64,000 bases of DNA, taken from assembly GCF_002897295.1 (NCBI RefSeq), contig NZ_BEXF01000003.1:358835-422834 (forward strand), read 5' to 3'. Positions 9,093 through 16,725 of the stretch are shown piece after piece (position 1 is the first letter of the stretch; every line of letters starts with the position of its first letter). The notes under the pieces are model-generated. The model saw only the letters and a program-made list of their open reading frames with translations, made no database searches and was not told the origin of the DNA. Both the position numbers and the translations under genes were made by a program. Source of the DNA: Brevibacillus reuszeri. GTDB taxonomy: Bacteria; Bacillota; Bacilli; Brevibacillales; Brevibacillaceae.

Positions 9093-10943
9093 TCAATTTC
9101 CTGCTGCTCTTGTATAAATTTTTACCGTTTTCTCTTCCGGTTCATAGATGGTTTCAAACCCGAGTGCCTGGTCGAAAAAGGATAGCGGAACCATCGTGCG
9201 TTCTTTGATTTCCAGGAGTGGTTGGCCAAGATCCAAACGCTTTTCCCCAACCATAGCCATCTGTTCGCGCTCTTTTATAAATACTTCCCGACCATATCCT
9301 TTTACCCGAATCATTTGTTTCTCTTTATCCCAGCTAATCCCAAGTCCCATGCGTTCACCTACTTCTCGAAGCGGAATGTAGACGGTATTTTTGGTGACTC
9401 TTGCCGGGATTGTTGGATAAAAGCTCATGCCGTTAATTACCGTGGTGATATAAGGTTCAAAATAAACGGGGGCAAAGCCTTGGGTATGCGGATTTTTCGT
9501 GTTGGTGACGAAATATTTGGCTTCACCCTGGAGCGCTTGCCCCAGTGCTTGATCAAGATGCTCGGCTCCAATGACACTGCCATGGTAGTTTTGTTGTACA
9601 CGTTTCAAAAAGCGCTTGTAGCTGTCATCCCCAATTTGCCGGCGAAGATTGTCAAACAAAAGCGCGCCCTTTGAGTACCACGTCCAGTGGAACTCTTCTT
9701 CCGTCGCAAAGGTTTGCAGTGGCTTGTCCAGCTTGCCCGCAGGATACTTCTCCCGCAAACGCTGATTGTCACGTGTATACTCGCTTAGCAGTGTGGATGC
9801 TGACTGATCGCCATAACGATTTTGCAAATAATGATATACACTTAATTCCACCAAGCCCTCATCTAGCCAGCCATGCGATGCTTCCAGTGTTGCCACGCTG
9901 TTATACCACCATAAGTGGGCGATTTCGTGCGGCAGCCAGTGGTCGATCAGATTTCGCTGGTACATGTCCCGCTTGAATATGGCGAGGTTGGCATACTCCA
10001 TCGCATAGGTCGTACCTGTGCTTGTTTCTGCAATAGACACATGTGGATAAGGCAAAGCCCCGTACCAATCCGTGTACGTAGGGAAAACAGATTCGGCAAT
10101 TGCCTTGATTCGCTCTATATTTCCTTTATCTACCGAGGCAATATCAACCGTCAAATTAGGTGGAAACGTAATCGTTTCAATGTGATACAGCGGACTTCCT
10201 ACCAAAGCAAAATTGAGCAGCTTTTTCCCGTGATAATGAATCTCCTGTTTACTACCTTCCAACTCGCGGATCTGCCCTCTCCCCGCGGAGCTAACCCACT
10301 GATAGCCTCGTGGGGAAACAAAGGATACATCATAGTCGCCATAGTGATAAATAAACGGATCGCCAAAATCGATACGCTGCGGTGGATCATACCAGTTTCC
10401 TTGTTGATTTTGTGCTGCCAGCATCGGATACCATGTCGTTAAGGTCCAGATATCGTCCTTAACCCCGAAGCGCGTACCTCTGCGCGGAACCGGATTTTCA
10501 AATTCGATCGTGAGCTCACCGCGCAGTTCATTGCCAAATGGATTGTCCAGCTTGACAACGGAAATCTCCCTGTTGAACGGCAATGCCCTCTCTTTGTAGC
10601 GGATAGATTTAACTGACATTTTGTTCCATATGTAATCGTACACGTACAACCTGACATCTTTTGTTTTCGGGTTGTCAAACTCCACAGTCATCTTGCCTGA
10701 TATTTTGGCTTCGGATGAATGTAATTCTGCCTGTATCTTATAGGCTGGATGCAAATCCTTTACATAAGACGGCAAGGGTGGATCATAGGAGAACGGGTCT
10801 ACTCCCGTCTGCTCGGATACGGCAGTCTGACTTGCCGCAAGAAACTGTGATATCGCCGGCCAATAAGCGATTACTCCAGCTGAACCAAAGAGGACCAGGA
10901 TCGTTAGACAAACTAATAGGCTCGTTTTTTGCAATTTTCTCAT
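9093..10943 (-). CDS. Membrane-anchored M1-family metallopeptidase with C-terminal stalk/copper-amine-oxidase-like domain
   Basis: Zinc aminopeptidase-like enzyme of about 616 residues. The zinc site is HEIAH, followed 18 residues later by the third ligand Glu in LDEGL; the substrate-recognition loop reads YAMEYANL, a variant of GAMEN. An N-terminal hydrophobic segment (residues 8-27) is a signal anchor. The last 110 residues (VINGMSFYP to the end) have the pattern of the copper amine oxidase N-terminal-like domain common on Paenibacillaceae surface proteins. ATG 10943 is chosen; a TTG at 11009 extends the frame but lacks a ribosome site. Substrate unknown. Confidence 0.85.
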   Translation of the reverse strand: MRKLQKTSLLVCLTILVLFGSAGVIAYWPAISQFLAASQTAVSEQTGVDPFSYDPPLPSYVKDLHPAYKIQAELHSSEAKISGKMTVEFDNPKTKDVRLYVYDYIWNKMSVKSIRYKERALPFNREISVVKLDNPFGNELRGELTIEFENPVPRRGTRFGVKDDIWTLTTWYPMLAAQNQQGNWYDPPQRIDFGDPFIYHYGDYDVSFVSPRGYQWVSSAGRGQIRELEGSKQEIHYHGKKLLNFALVGSPLYHIETITFPPNLTVDIASVDKGNIERIKAIAESVFPTYTDWYGALPYPHVSIAETSTGTTYAMEYANLAIFKRDMYQRNLIDHWLPHEIAHLWWYNSVATLEASHGWLDEGLVELSVYHYLQNRYGDQSASTLLSEYTRDNQRLREKYPAGKLDKPLQTFATEEEFHWTWYSKGALLFDNLRRQIGDDSYKRFLKRVQQNYHGSVIGAEHLDQALGQALQGEAKYFVTNTKNPHTQGFAPVYFEPYITTVINGMSFYPTIPARVTKNTVYIPLREVGERMGLGISWDKEKQMIRVKGYGREVFIKEREQMAMVGEKRLDLGQPLLEIKERTMVPLSFFDQALGFETIYEPEEKTVKIYTRAAGN

Positions 10944-11095
10944 GACAGCCCCCAAATCGCTCGGCGGCAAGCGTTCTTTTTTTATCCTGCTGCGCCTGAC
11001 AAAAGGCAAGGCGTAGCCAGAATTCTATTGTACCAAAAGTTAGTAAAGCTGAGTAAAAATTCGCAGGGCTGGCAAGATGCTTCACGTGATCCTTG

Positions 11096-12061
11096 TTACC
11101 ACGTTTCGTATACGACTTGTCCAGTGTGACGCAAATCGTAGCCCCCGATCGCTTCCAGCTCTTTCTGGAAGGAAGCAGATTGCAGCACCTCTACTATGTA
11201 TCGGATTAATGACTCATTTTCTTTTGTCTTCATCACAACTAAATCATAGCTTTCGCGCACTACTGGCAAAAAATCAACGCCTACCAAGCTTGCTGCCTTC
11301 TCGATTCCGACCCCCACATCCGCTTCTTTTCTAGCGACAGCCCCCGCTACTGCCAAATGATTGGCCTCTTCCCGCTCGTATCCGGGCACATCCTTGCCTG
11401 CGATGCCGTGGATGCGAAACTGTTCTTCGATGAGTGTGCGTGCTCCTGAGCCTTTTTCCCGGTTAATCATCCGAACCCCCGGCTTGGTCAAGTCCTTCCA
11501 CGAGCTTATTTGCTTCGGATTCCCAGGCTGTACGTAAAAGCCGGCGAGCCGAGATAGCATGTTCACGATAATAAAACGATGTCCGGACAAAATTCTGCGA
11601 ACATAAGGAACATTGTATTGGTCTGTATCCCCATCGTACAAATGCGTGCTGACGATATCTGCTTCACCATTGTACATCGCTACCAAGCTGTTCAGGCTGC
11701 CGACGTAAGAGCGTAGTGGGCGAATCGTTTTGTCCTTTTGCGTTAATTGGGTCGCTAGCATATCGAGGCTGACATCCTGACCGCTTATGATAATATTTCG
11801 TACGGCACTTCCAGCAGTGTTATTTCCGTTAAGAATAACTTGCTGAATTTGACTGGCTTGAGGTGAAGGAGAAGGAACTTGACGATACTCTCCTTTTGCC
11901 CGTGTTTTATACGCTTCCAGATCGCTTGCATCTACACGCATCTGCCTGCCGACTCGATAAGCAGGCAATTCTCCTTTTTTTATCAAGTCATAGACGGTCA
12001 GCTTGGAAATTCGCAAAAGCTTTGCGATTTCTTCTGTCGTATAGGAATTTTCATTACTCAT
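11096..12061 (-). CDS. HTH (excisionase-type) plus periplasmic-binding-protein-like regulator, probably of modABC
   Basis: 321 residues. Residues 5-55 are a MerR/excisionase-type helix-turn-helix (YTTEEIAKLLRISKLTVYDLI ... YRVGRQMRV). After a linker, residues 95-315 resemble the PBP-like ligand-binding domain found in ModE-like regulators and in molybdate-binding proteins (IIISGQDVSLD, GSGARTLIEEQF, GVGIEKAA). No signal peptide, so it is cytoplasmic. Divergent from modABC with 147 bp between starts; a perfect palindrome lies in that gap. I infer that it senses molybdate or tungstate and controls the transporter. Confidence 0.85.
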   Translation of the reverse strand: MSNENSYTTEEIAKLLRISKLTVYDLIKKGELPAYRVGRQMRVDASDLEAYKTRAKGEYRQVPSPSPQASQIQQVILNGNNTAGSAVRNIIISGQDVSLDMLATQLTQKDKTIRPLRSYVGSLNSLVAMYNGEADIVSTHLYDGDTDQYNVPYVRRILSGHRFIIVNMLSRLAGFYVQPGNPKQISSWKDLTKPGVRMINREKGSGARTLIEEQFRIHGIAGKDVPGYEREEANHLAVAGAVARKEADVGVGIEKAASLVGVDFLPVVRESYDLVVMKTKENESLIRYIVEVLQSASFQKELEAIGGYDLRHTGQVVYETW

Positions 12062-12121
12062 AGCCGACCTCCTATTAGTTCCACTCTATTTCATACTCAT
12101 TCCATTATACAAAAATCGCAA

Positions 12122-12181
12122 TTGATTATTAATGACAAATCACTATAATCTAATTATATCCAGTTATAATTAATTATAACT
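12122..12181 (+). promoter_or_regulatory. Probable modA promoter and 20-bp palindromic operator
   Basis: TTGATT (12122-12127) and a perfect TATAAT (12144-12149), spaced by 16 bp, point toward modA. Just downstream is an exact 20-bp inverted repeat, AGTTATAATT/AATTATAACT at 12162-12181, placed about +6 to +25 from the predicted start, which would suit a repressor. It resembles a PerR box but with a 2-bp rather than 1-bp centre. The obvious candidate binder is the divergent HTH-PBP protein. Confidence 0.55.
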
Positions 12182-12208
12182 AAACATAACATTGGGGGTC
12201 TTATCGAA

Positions 12209-13036
12209 ATGAAGAAGCAACTCCTGGCTATTGGGGCCGCTCTTTGCCTCATAATAACAGCCTGCTCCACCTCGCAACCAGCGCCACAGCAAAGCGCACC
12301 GCAGCCAAATACGCCGGCAGTCTCCGAAACAAAGCAGCCTGAAGCGGAAAAGGTCGAATTAATGATCTCTGCCGCTGCGAGCTTGACTGATGCACTGAAT
12401 GAACTGAAAACATCTTTTGAATCCGATCATCCGGGAACCACACTTACTTTTAACTTTGGCAGCTCTGGTAAATTGGCTACCCAAATTACGCAGGGTGCTC
12501 CATCTGACGTCTTTTTGTCTGCGAGCAAAAAGGATATGGATGGATTAGAAGAAAAGCAGCTGATCGACAAGGCGACTCGCCAGGATTTCACCGGCAATGC
12601 ACTCGTTCTAGTGGCAAATGCGAATAGTACGCCAGCAATCTCTTCCTTTGAAGAGCTGAACAATCCAGCTATCAAGCACATCGCAGTTGGCGAGCCTGAG
12701 ACGGTCCCTGCTGGCCGTTATGCCAAAGAAACACTTGAGGCATTGAAATTGTGGGAGAGCCTCTCTGGTCGCATGGTATATGGTAGTGACGTGAGACAAG
12801 TGTTGACGTTTGTTGAATCTGGCAACGCCGAGGTGGGTGTTGTCTACTCCAGCGATGCGGCTATCTCCAAAAATGTAAAAGTATTGGCGACAGCAAAGCC
12901 AGAATGGCACAAGCCTATCGTTTATCCTGGTGCTGTAGTTACTGCAACCCAGCACGGGGATGCAGCAAAAGCTTTTCTTACCTACTTGACAAGTGACAAG
13001 GGAAAAGAGATCTTGAAAAAGTACGGATTCCAATAA
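12209..13036 (+). CDS. modA: Molybdate ABC transporter substrate-binding lipoprotein
   Basis: Extracellular molybdate-binding component, 275 residues. A lipoprotein signal peptide ends at a cysteine (IITAC). The mature part has the ModA signature: ISAAASLTDALNELK, FGSSGKLATQI, GAPSDVFLSA and VYSSDA. Start ATG has GGGGG 10 bp upstream. First gene of modABC; likely controlled by the palindrome and the divergent regulator. Confidence 0.95.
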   Translation: MKKQLLAIGAALCLIITACSTSQPAPQQSAPQPNTPAVSETKQPEAEKVELMISAAASLTDALNELKTSFESDHPGTTLTFNFGSSGKLATQITQGAPSDVFLSASKKDMDGLEEKQLIDKATRQDFTGNALVLVANANSTPAISSFEELNNPAIKHIAVGEPETVPAGRYAKETLEALKLWESLSGRMVYGSDVRQVLTFVESGNAEVGVVYSSDAAISKNVKVLATAKPEWHKPIVYPGAVVTATQHGDAAKAFLTYLTSDKGKEILKKYGFQ

Positions 13037-13074
13037 CGACACATTGCACGTAAGAAAAAAGGAGGTGGTTAGCG

Positions 13075-13761
13075 ATGATCGAAACAAATCTCACACCATT
13101 ACTGCTTTCTCTAAAAGTAGCTGCGCTCTCCACCTCCCTTGTTTTTATACTCGGGATGTTAGCTGCCAGATGGATGACTCAAAAGGACTTTTGGGGAAAG
13201 CATGTTTTGGAATCTCTTTTTTTATTGCCACTTGTTCTTCCGCCCACAGTCGTTGGCTTTGGGCTGTTAATGCTTTTTGGGAAAAATGGCTTTCTTGGAC
13301 AGTTGCTAAACGAATGGTTTGGCATTACCGTCGTTTTTACCCTGACAGGAGCTGTTATTGCCTCTGTCGTGGTTTCCTTCCCCTTAATGTACCAAAGTGC
13401 TGTTGCCGCCTTTACTGGCGTAGATCGACGCTTTGAAAACGCGGCTCGGACGATGGGAGCTTCGGAGTGGCGAGTCTTTTGGACAGTGGCGTTTCCTTTG
13501 GCGTGGCCAGGTCTTTTAGCCGGATTTGTCCTGTCCTTTGCCCGTGGCTTAGGTGAATTCGGCGCTACTCTCATGCTGGCTGGATATATTCCAGGAAAAA
13601 CGGATACAATTCCTGTCGCCATCTATTTTGCAGTCGAGGCAGGCCAAATGGAAAAGGCTCTGTTCTGGGTTGTTATCATTGTTTCGCTCGGGATGGGGAC
13701 TACCCTCTGGCTCAACTGGTGGAGCAGGCGCAATGTACGCCGATACGCCAATCAAAAGTAA
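13075..13761 (+). CDS. modB: Molybdate ABC transporter permease
   Basis: Inner-membrane channel of the molybdate importer, 228 residues with five to six hydrophobic segments. The EAA loop is visible as ENAARTMGAS followed by FWTVAFPLAWPG, and FARGLGEFGATLMLAG is the ModB signature. AGGAGG lies a few bases before the ATG. Second gene of modABC, 38 bp after modA. Confidence 0.95.
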   Translation: MIETNLTPLLLSLKVAALSTSLVFILGMLAARWMTQKDFWGKHVLESLFLLPLVLPPTVVGFGLLMLFGKNGFLGQLLNEWFGITVVFTLTGAVIASVVVSFPLMYQSAVAAFTGVDRRFENAARTMGASEWRVFWTVAFPLAWPGLLAGFVLSFARGLGEFGATLMLAGYIPGKTDTIPVAIYFAVEAGQMEKALFWVVIIVSLGMGTTLWLNWWSRRNVRRYANQK

Positions 13762-13776
13762 GGCAGGTGGACCCAT

Positions 13777-14439
13777 ATGCTTACGGTTGACATAAAGAAG
13801 CGATTGCCTGATTTTTTATTGGACGTTCGTTTTTCCATCCAGCAAGAGGTTGTAGTCTTGTTTGGTCCTTCCGGTTCTGGCAAAACGACGATCTTGAACT
13901 GTATCGCAGGACTTGTCCATCCCGATTATGGGCATATCAAGCTCCATGATCAGTTTTTTTATGAACAGGGCAAGAAGCCACTCCCGGTGCAAAAGCGAAA
14001 TATCGGTTATTTATTTCAGGACTATGCGCTTTTCCCGCACATGACGGTAGCCCAAAACGTCCGTTACGGACTGAAGGAAGGTCATGAGCTGCACCTGGAG
14101 CCTTTGCTCTCTTCAGTTGGAATTGATCAGCTGATGCAAAAGTACCCGCATCAATTATCTGGCGGGCAAAAGCAACGCGTCGCCCTCGTCCGCGCTTTAG
14201 CCACAGAGCCAGATATTCTCTTGCTTGACGAGCCTTTATCTGCTCTCGATGCTGAAACACGAAGACAATGCCAGGATGAGCTTTTGCGACTGCACCAAAT
14301 GTGGAACATCCCGTTTCTATTGGTCACCCATGATCGGGAAGAGGCTGAGAAGCTGGCTGATGTCATCTTGATGATCGAAGACGGCAAACTCATTTCGCAA
14401 AAAAAGAAAGAGCCTCTTTTAAGTCCTTCAATCAGCTAA
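13777..14439 (+). CDS. modC: Molybdate ABC transporter ATP-binding protein, short form
   Basis: ATPase of the molybdate importer, 220 residues. Walker A is GPSGSGKTT, the Q-loop YLFQDYALFPHM, the signature LSGGQKQR, Walker B ILLLDEPLSALD and the switch histidine lies in LVTHDREEA. The C-terminal molybdate-binding TOBE/MOP domain of about 130 residues, present in ModC of E. coli, is absent, so ligand sensing may lie in the divergent PBP-like regulator instead. It closes the operon, 15 bp after modB. Confidence 0.93.
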   Translation: MLTVDIKKRLPDFLLDVRFSIQQEVVVLFGPSGSGKTTILNCIAGLVHPDYGHIKLHDQFFYEQGKKPLPVQKRNIGYLFQDYALFPHMTVAQNVRYGLKEGHELHLEPLLSSVGIDQLMQKYPHQLSGGQKQRVALVRALATEPDILLLDEPLSALDAETRRQCQDELLRLHQMWNIPFLLVTHDREEAEKLADVILMIEDGKLISQKKKEPLLSPSIS

Positions 14440-14441
14440 AC

Positions 14442-14508
14442 AAAAAAGCCATACAGGTACGCCTGAATCCTTGGTGGACAGGTCATTCCTGTATGGCTTT
14501 CCTTTTTT
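14442..14508. terminator. Bidirectional terminator between modC and pxpA
   Basis: A 13-bp stem, AAAGCCATACAGG (14446-14458) with CCTGTATGGCTTT (14488-14500), is flanked by A and T runs on both sides. It serves modC on the plus strand and pxpA on the minus strand. Confidence 0.9.
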
Positions 14509-14514
14509 AGTCAG

Positions 14515-15279
14515 TTACCTAGCCATAATCGGCTCAATCGATACGCCATTCTGCTTCGCCCAGCGATGCAAATCGCCCAGGAATTGCAGTACATCCGGTC
14601 CTTCCTGAAGAACACATAAGGTATCCGCTGCCAGGTCAATATGCTGCCCATTTACTGTCAGCACCTTTTGCTTCAGCACCAGCTGACGCGTTTGCTCCAT
14701 GCGCTCTTCCTTGCTGATCAGGACACTGCCTTCCAGCTCACGTGGCGCCAATCGCCCATTTGGCAAATAGGCACGCTCGGCAAAAACCTCTTCGGCAACC
14801 TGCAGGCCATGCTCCAAGCCCGCTTCAACCAGCTTGCTACCCGACAGTGCATACAGAATCAACTCTTCATCGATATCTGCAATCGCTGATACAACCGCTT
14901 CTGCCAGCTCAGGACGCTCTGCCGCCTCATTGTACAAGGCGCCATGCAGTTTCACATGGTGAAGCTCTCCTCCCATCGCACGGGTCATACCAGACAATGC
15001 AGCCACCTGGTACAAAACCAGCTCATACACTTCATTCACCGAAAGGTTCATCGAGCGTCGTCCAAAGCCTTGGATATCCGCATAGCCCGGATGAGCTCCG
15101 ATTTTTACATCGTGCTTGAGAGCTGCCTCAATGGTTCTGCTAATGAGGTGCGGGTCGCCCGCATGCAATCCGCACGCGATGTTGACGGAGGTAATCCACT
15201 TCATAATTCCTAAATCCTCGGATTGTCGGCTGCGGCTAAAGCCTTCTGCCATATCGCAGTTAATGTCTAGTTGAATCAT
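14515..15279 (-). CDS. pxpA: 5-oxoprolinase subunit A (LamB/YcsF family)
   Basis: 254-residue LamB/YcsF-family protein. It begins with LDINCDMAEGF and contains NIACGLHAGDP, IGAHPGYAD and KLHGALYNEA, all family hallmarks. In characterised bacteria PxpA acts with PxpB and PxpC to open 5-oxoproline (pyroglutamate) to glutamate using ATP. No pxpB or pxpC lies next to it here. GGGAG precedes the ATG. A perfect cre match lies 44 bp upstream of the start, so carbon catabolite control is likely. Confidence 0.92.
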   Translation of the reverse strand: MIQLDINCDMAEGFSRSRQSEDLGIMKWITSVNIACGLHAGDPHLISRTIEAALKHDVKIGAHPGYADIQGFGRRSMNLSVNEVYELVLYQVAALSGMTRAMGGELHHVKLHGALYNEAAERPELAEAVVSAIADIDEELILYALSGSKLVEAGLEHGLQVAEEVFAERAYLPNGRLAPRELEGSVLISKEERMEQTRQLVLKQKVLTVNGQHIDLAADTLCVLQEGPDVLQFLGDLHRWAKQNGVSIEPIMAR

Positions 15280-15322
15280 GGATGTATGCTCCCACCCTTC
15301 CTCTTACTTATATGTATGCATT

Positions 15323-15339
15323 TTGAAAACGCATTCATT
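15323..15339 (-). promoter_or_regulatory. Candidate cre (CcpA) site upstream of pxpA
   Basis: The 17-bp TTGAAAACGCATTCATT fits every position of the cre consensus WTGNNARCGNWWWCAWW. It lies 44-60 bp before the pxpA ATG, in the region where a promoter would sit. CcpA control is inferred, not shown. Confidence 0.65.
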
Positions 15340-15401
15340 CGCATTGTCACTCATTTTTTCATCTTTCATAAGCATATCATGAACAACGTTTTAGCAAAAG
15401 C

Positions 15402-15428
15402 AAAAAAGCTGCCGAAATATGGCAGCCT
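15402..15428 (-). terminator. Terminator of ylbG
   Basis: GCTGCC (15408-15413) pairs with GGCAGC (15421-15426). Read on the minus strand the stem is followed by TTTTTTGC. Confidence 0.8.
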
Positions 15429-15436
15429 CTAGGCAC

Positions 15437-15781
15437 TTATGTCGAAACGACAGTGACCGGAGTTCCTTCCTCTGTCATCAGTGTTTCGGCGAGCGCCATT
15501 ACTTGATTCTTTTCCTGCTTGTAATCGTATTCCTTCGCTTTATCCGGTCTTGCATTATTATATTCTACCGGTATCTCGTGGCGATGAGAACGTTCAATCT
15601 TGGTTACAAAATGCAGCTTTTCCATAATGCGAATCGTCTCATCCAACTGATTGGCATCCACATACATCGAAACATAGTTTAACCGCTTGGAGATGTAATG
15701 AATGGTGCCAAATTTGCGTAAATTTTTGGCGGCTCGCGTGTTCTTCACCCACACCGCTACCCCCAGTCTTCGCTCTCTCAT
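15437..15781 (-). CDS. ylbG: YlbG family protein (UPF0298)
   Basis: 114 residues. IHYISKRLNYVSMYVD, LHFVTKIERSHR and ARPDKAKEYDY match the YlbG/UPF0298 pattern. B. subtilis YlbG is 90 residues; this one has about 25 extra residues at the C-terminus. Function unknown. In B. subtilis it follows ylbF directly; here a plus-strand gene lies between them. AAGGAG is 14 bp before the ATG, a rather long gap. Confidence 0.88.
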   Translation of the reverse strand: MRERRLGVAVWVKNTRAAKNLRKFGTIHYISKRLNYVSMYVDANQLDETIRIMEKLHFVTKIERSHRHEIPVEYNNARPDKAKEYDYKQEKNQVMALAETLMTEEGTPVTVVST

Positions 15782-15860
15782 GTTTGGCAGTCGGTCTCCT
15801 TCCCAATTATGTTATTATGACCGTTAGTGGAAATTTGTTACAGAAAGGAATCGAGGCCTT

Positions 15861-16184
15861 ATGTTGGCAACTTTTTATCAAAAATTTGAAGAAAAGCTCC
15901 ATCAGCAAGGCATTGTGACAAAAACCGGATGGCAAACCCATGCCGGACAACGCTTCTTCTATGTAAGCAGTACGCTCCCCGCTCCGAGTCTGACAAAAAG
16001 ACTGATGGAGACGGGTGAGCGTCTGACCACGGATACTAAATTAAAGCTAGAGTGTATATATGTGCGTTCACACGAAACCCAGCATGTTTATCGCTTTCGC
16101 TTTCTCGTACCGAGTGAAAAGCAATTTTGTTGTGGCAACCTGTGTGAAGACTGCTTTTTGTTGCGAGAAAAACAAACGCCTTAA
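15861..16184 (+). CDS. Small Cys-rich conserved hypothetical protein
   Basis: 107 residues, unrecognised. The distinctive feature is a CCGNLCEDC cluster near residues 90-98, four cysteines suitable for binding zinc or an iron-sulfur cluster. The rest is mixed alpha/beta with no signal peptide. A GAGGCC site precedes the ATG. It lies convergent to ylbF and divergent from ylbG, splitting a pair that is adjacent in B. subtilis. YlbF itself ends in a Cys-rich tail, so a link to that complex is conceivable but speculative. Confidence 0.7.
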   Translation: MLATFYQKFEEKLHQQGIVTKTGWQTHAGQRFFYVSSTLPAPSLTKRLMETGERLTTDTKLKLECIYVRSHETQHVYRFRFLVPSEKQFCCGNLCEDCFLLREKQTP

Positions 16185-16201
16185 ATCATCCCGTCGGGTA
16201 C

Positions 16202-16660
16202 TTAGCTTGGACGGCTTTTCACGCTGCAGCCGCAGCTTCCGCCACTTCCACAACCGCTGCCCTGCACTTCCAAAAACGGATTGTTGCTGGGGACCTTGAT
16301 CGTATTGGAAACGGCATGAGCAATGGTCCGACTCACTTGATACAACAGCTCGTCAAGCGTGTCTTCCGCACGTTTGAAAGCCTGCACAGAATCCCGCAGC
16401 TCTATCGTGCGCTTCAGCTCCCTGACTTCTTTGGATATATGATTGTAGTCGGGATGGTATTTCCCGAAACGTTGTACATCCTCGTATTGCTCTTTTTTCT
16501 TCTCGAACAAAACAAGCAAACGCTGAACTTCTGTATCCAATTCCATCTCGCGCTTAGCCTGCAGGTATTCTGAGACCTCGCGTGATTGGTTAATCATTGA
16601 GGACAATTCATGGGATTCCATCATTAATTGCGTGATGTCCGCGGCTTCCAATGTTTCCAT
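16202..16660 (-). CDS. ylbF: YlbF/RicF, regulator of RNase Y specificity, competence and sporulation
   Basis: 152-residue member of the YlbF/YmcA family. KEQYEDVQRFGKYHPDY, an excellent match to B. subtilis RicF, is followed by a coiled-coil-like helical region and the Cys-rich tail GCGSGGSCGC. In B. subtilis RicF forms a complex with RicA and RicT that carries [4Fe-4S] clusters and adapts RNase Y; it affects competence, biofilm and sporulation. AAAGGAGG lies 9 bp before the ATG. Confidence 0.92.
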   Translation of the reverse strand: METLEAADITQLMMESHELSSMINQSREVSEYLQAKREMELDTEVQRLLVLFEKKKEQYEDVQRFGKYHPDYNHISKEVRELKRTIELRDSVQAFKRAEDTLDELLYQVSRTIAHAVSNTIKVPSNNPFLEVQGSGCGSGGSCGCSVKSRPS

Positions 16661-16725
16661 AGAGCGAGACCTCCTTTCACAGTAACGCCATAATTACCCC
16701 CTTGATTGTACCATGATCCACTTTC

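Noticed and set aside
12162..12181. PerR box
   Set aside because: The palindrome has TTATAAT/ATTATAA arms but a 2-bp centre, while PerR boxes are 7-1-7; it also sits by a molybdate operon.
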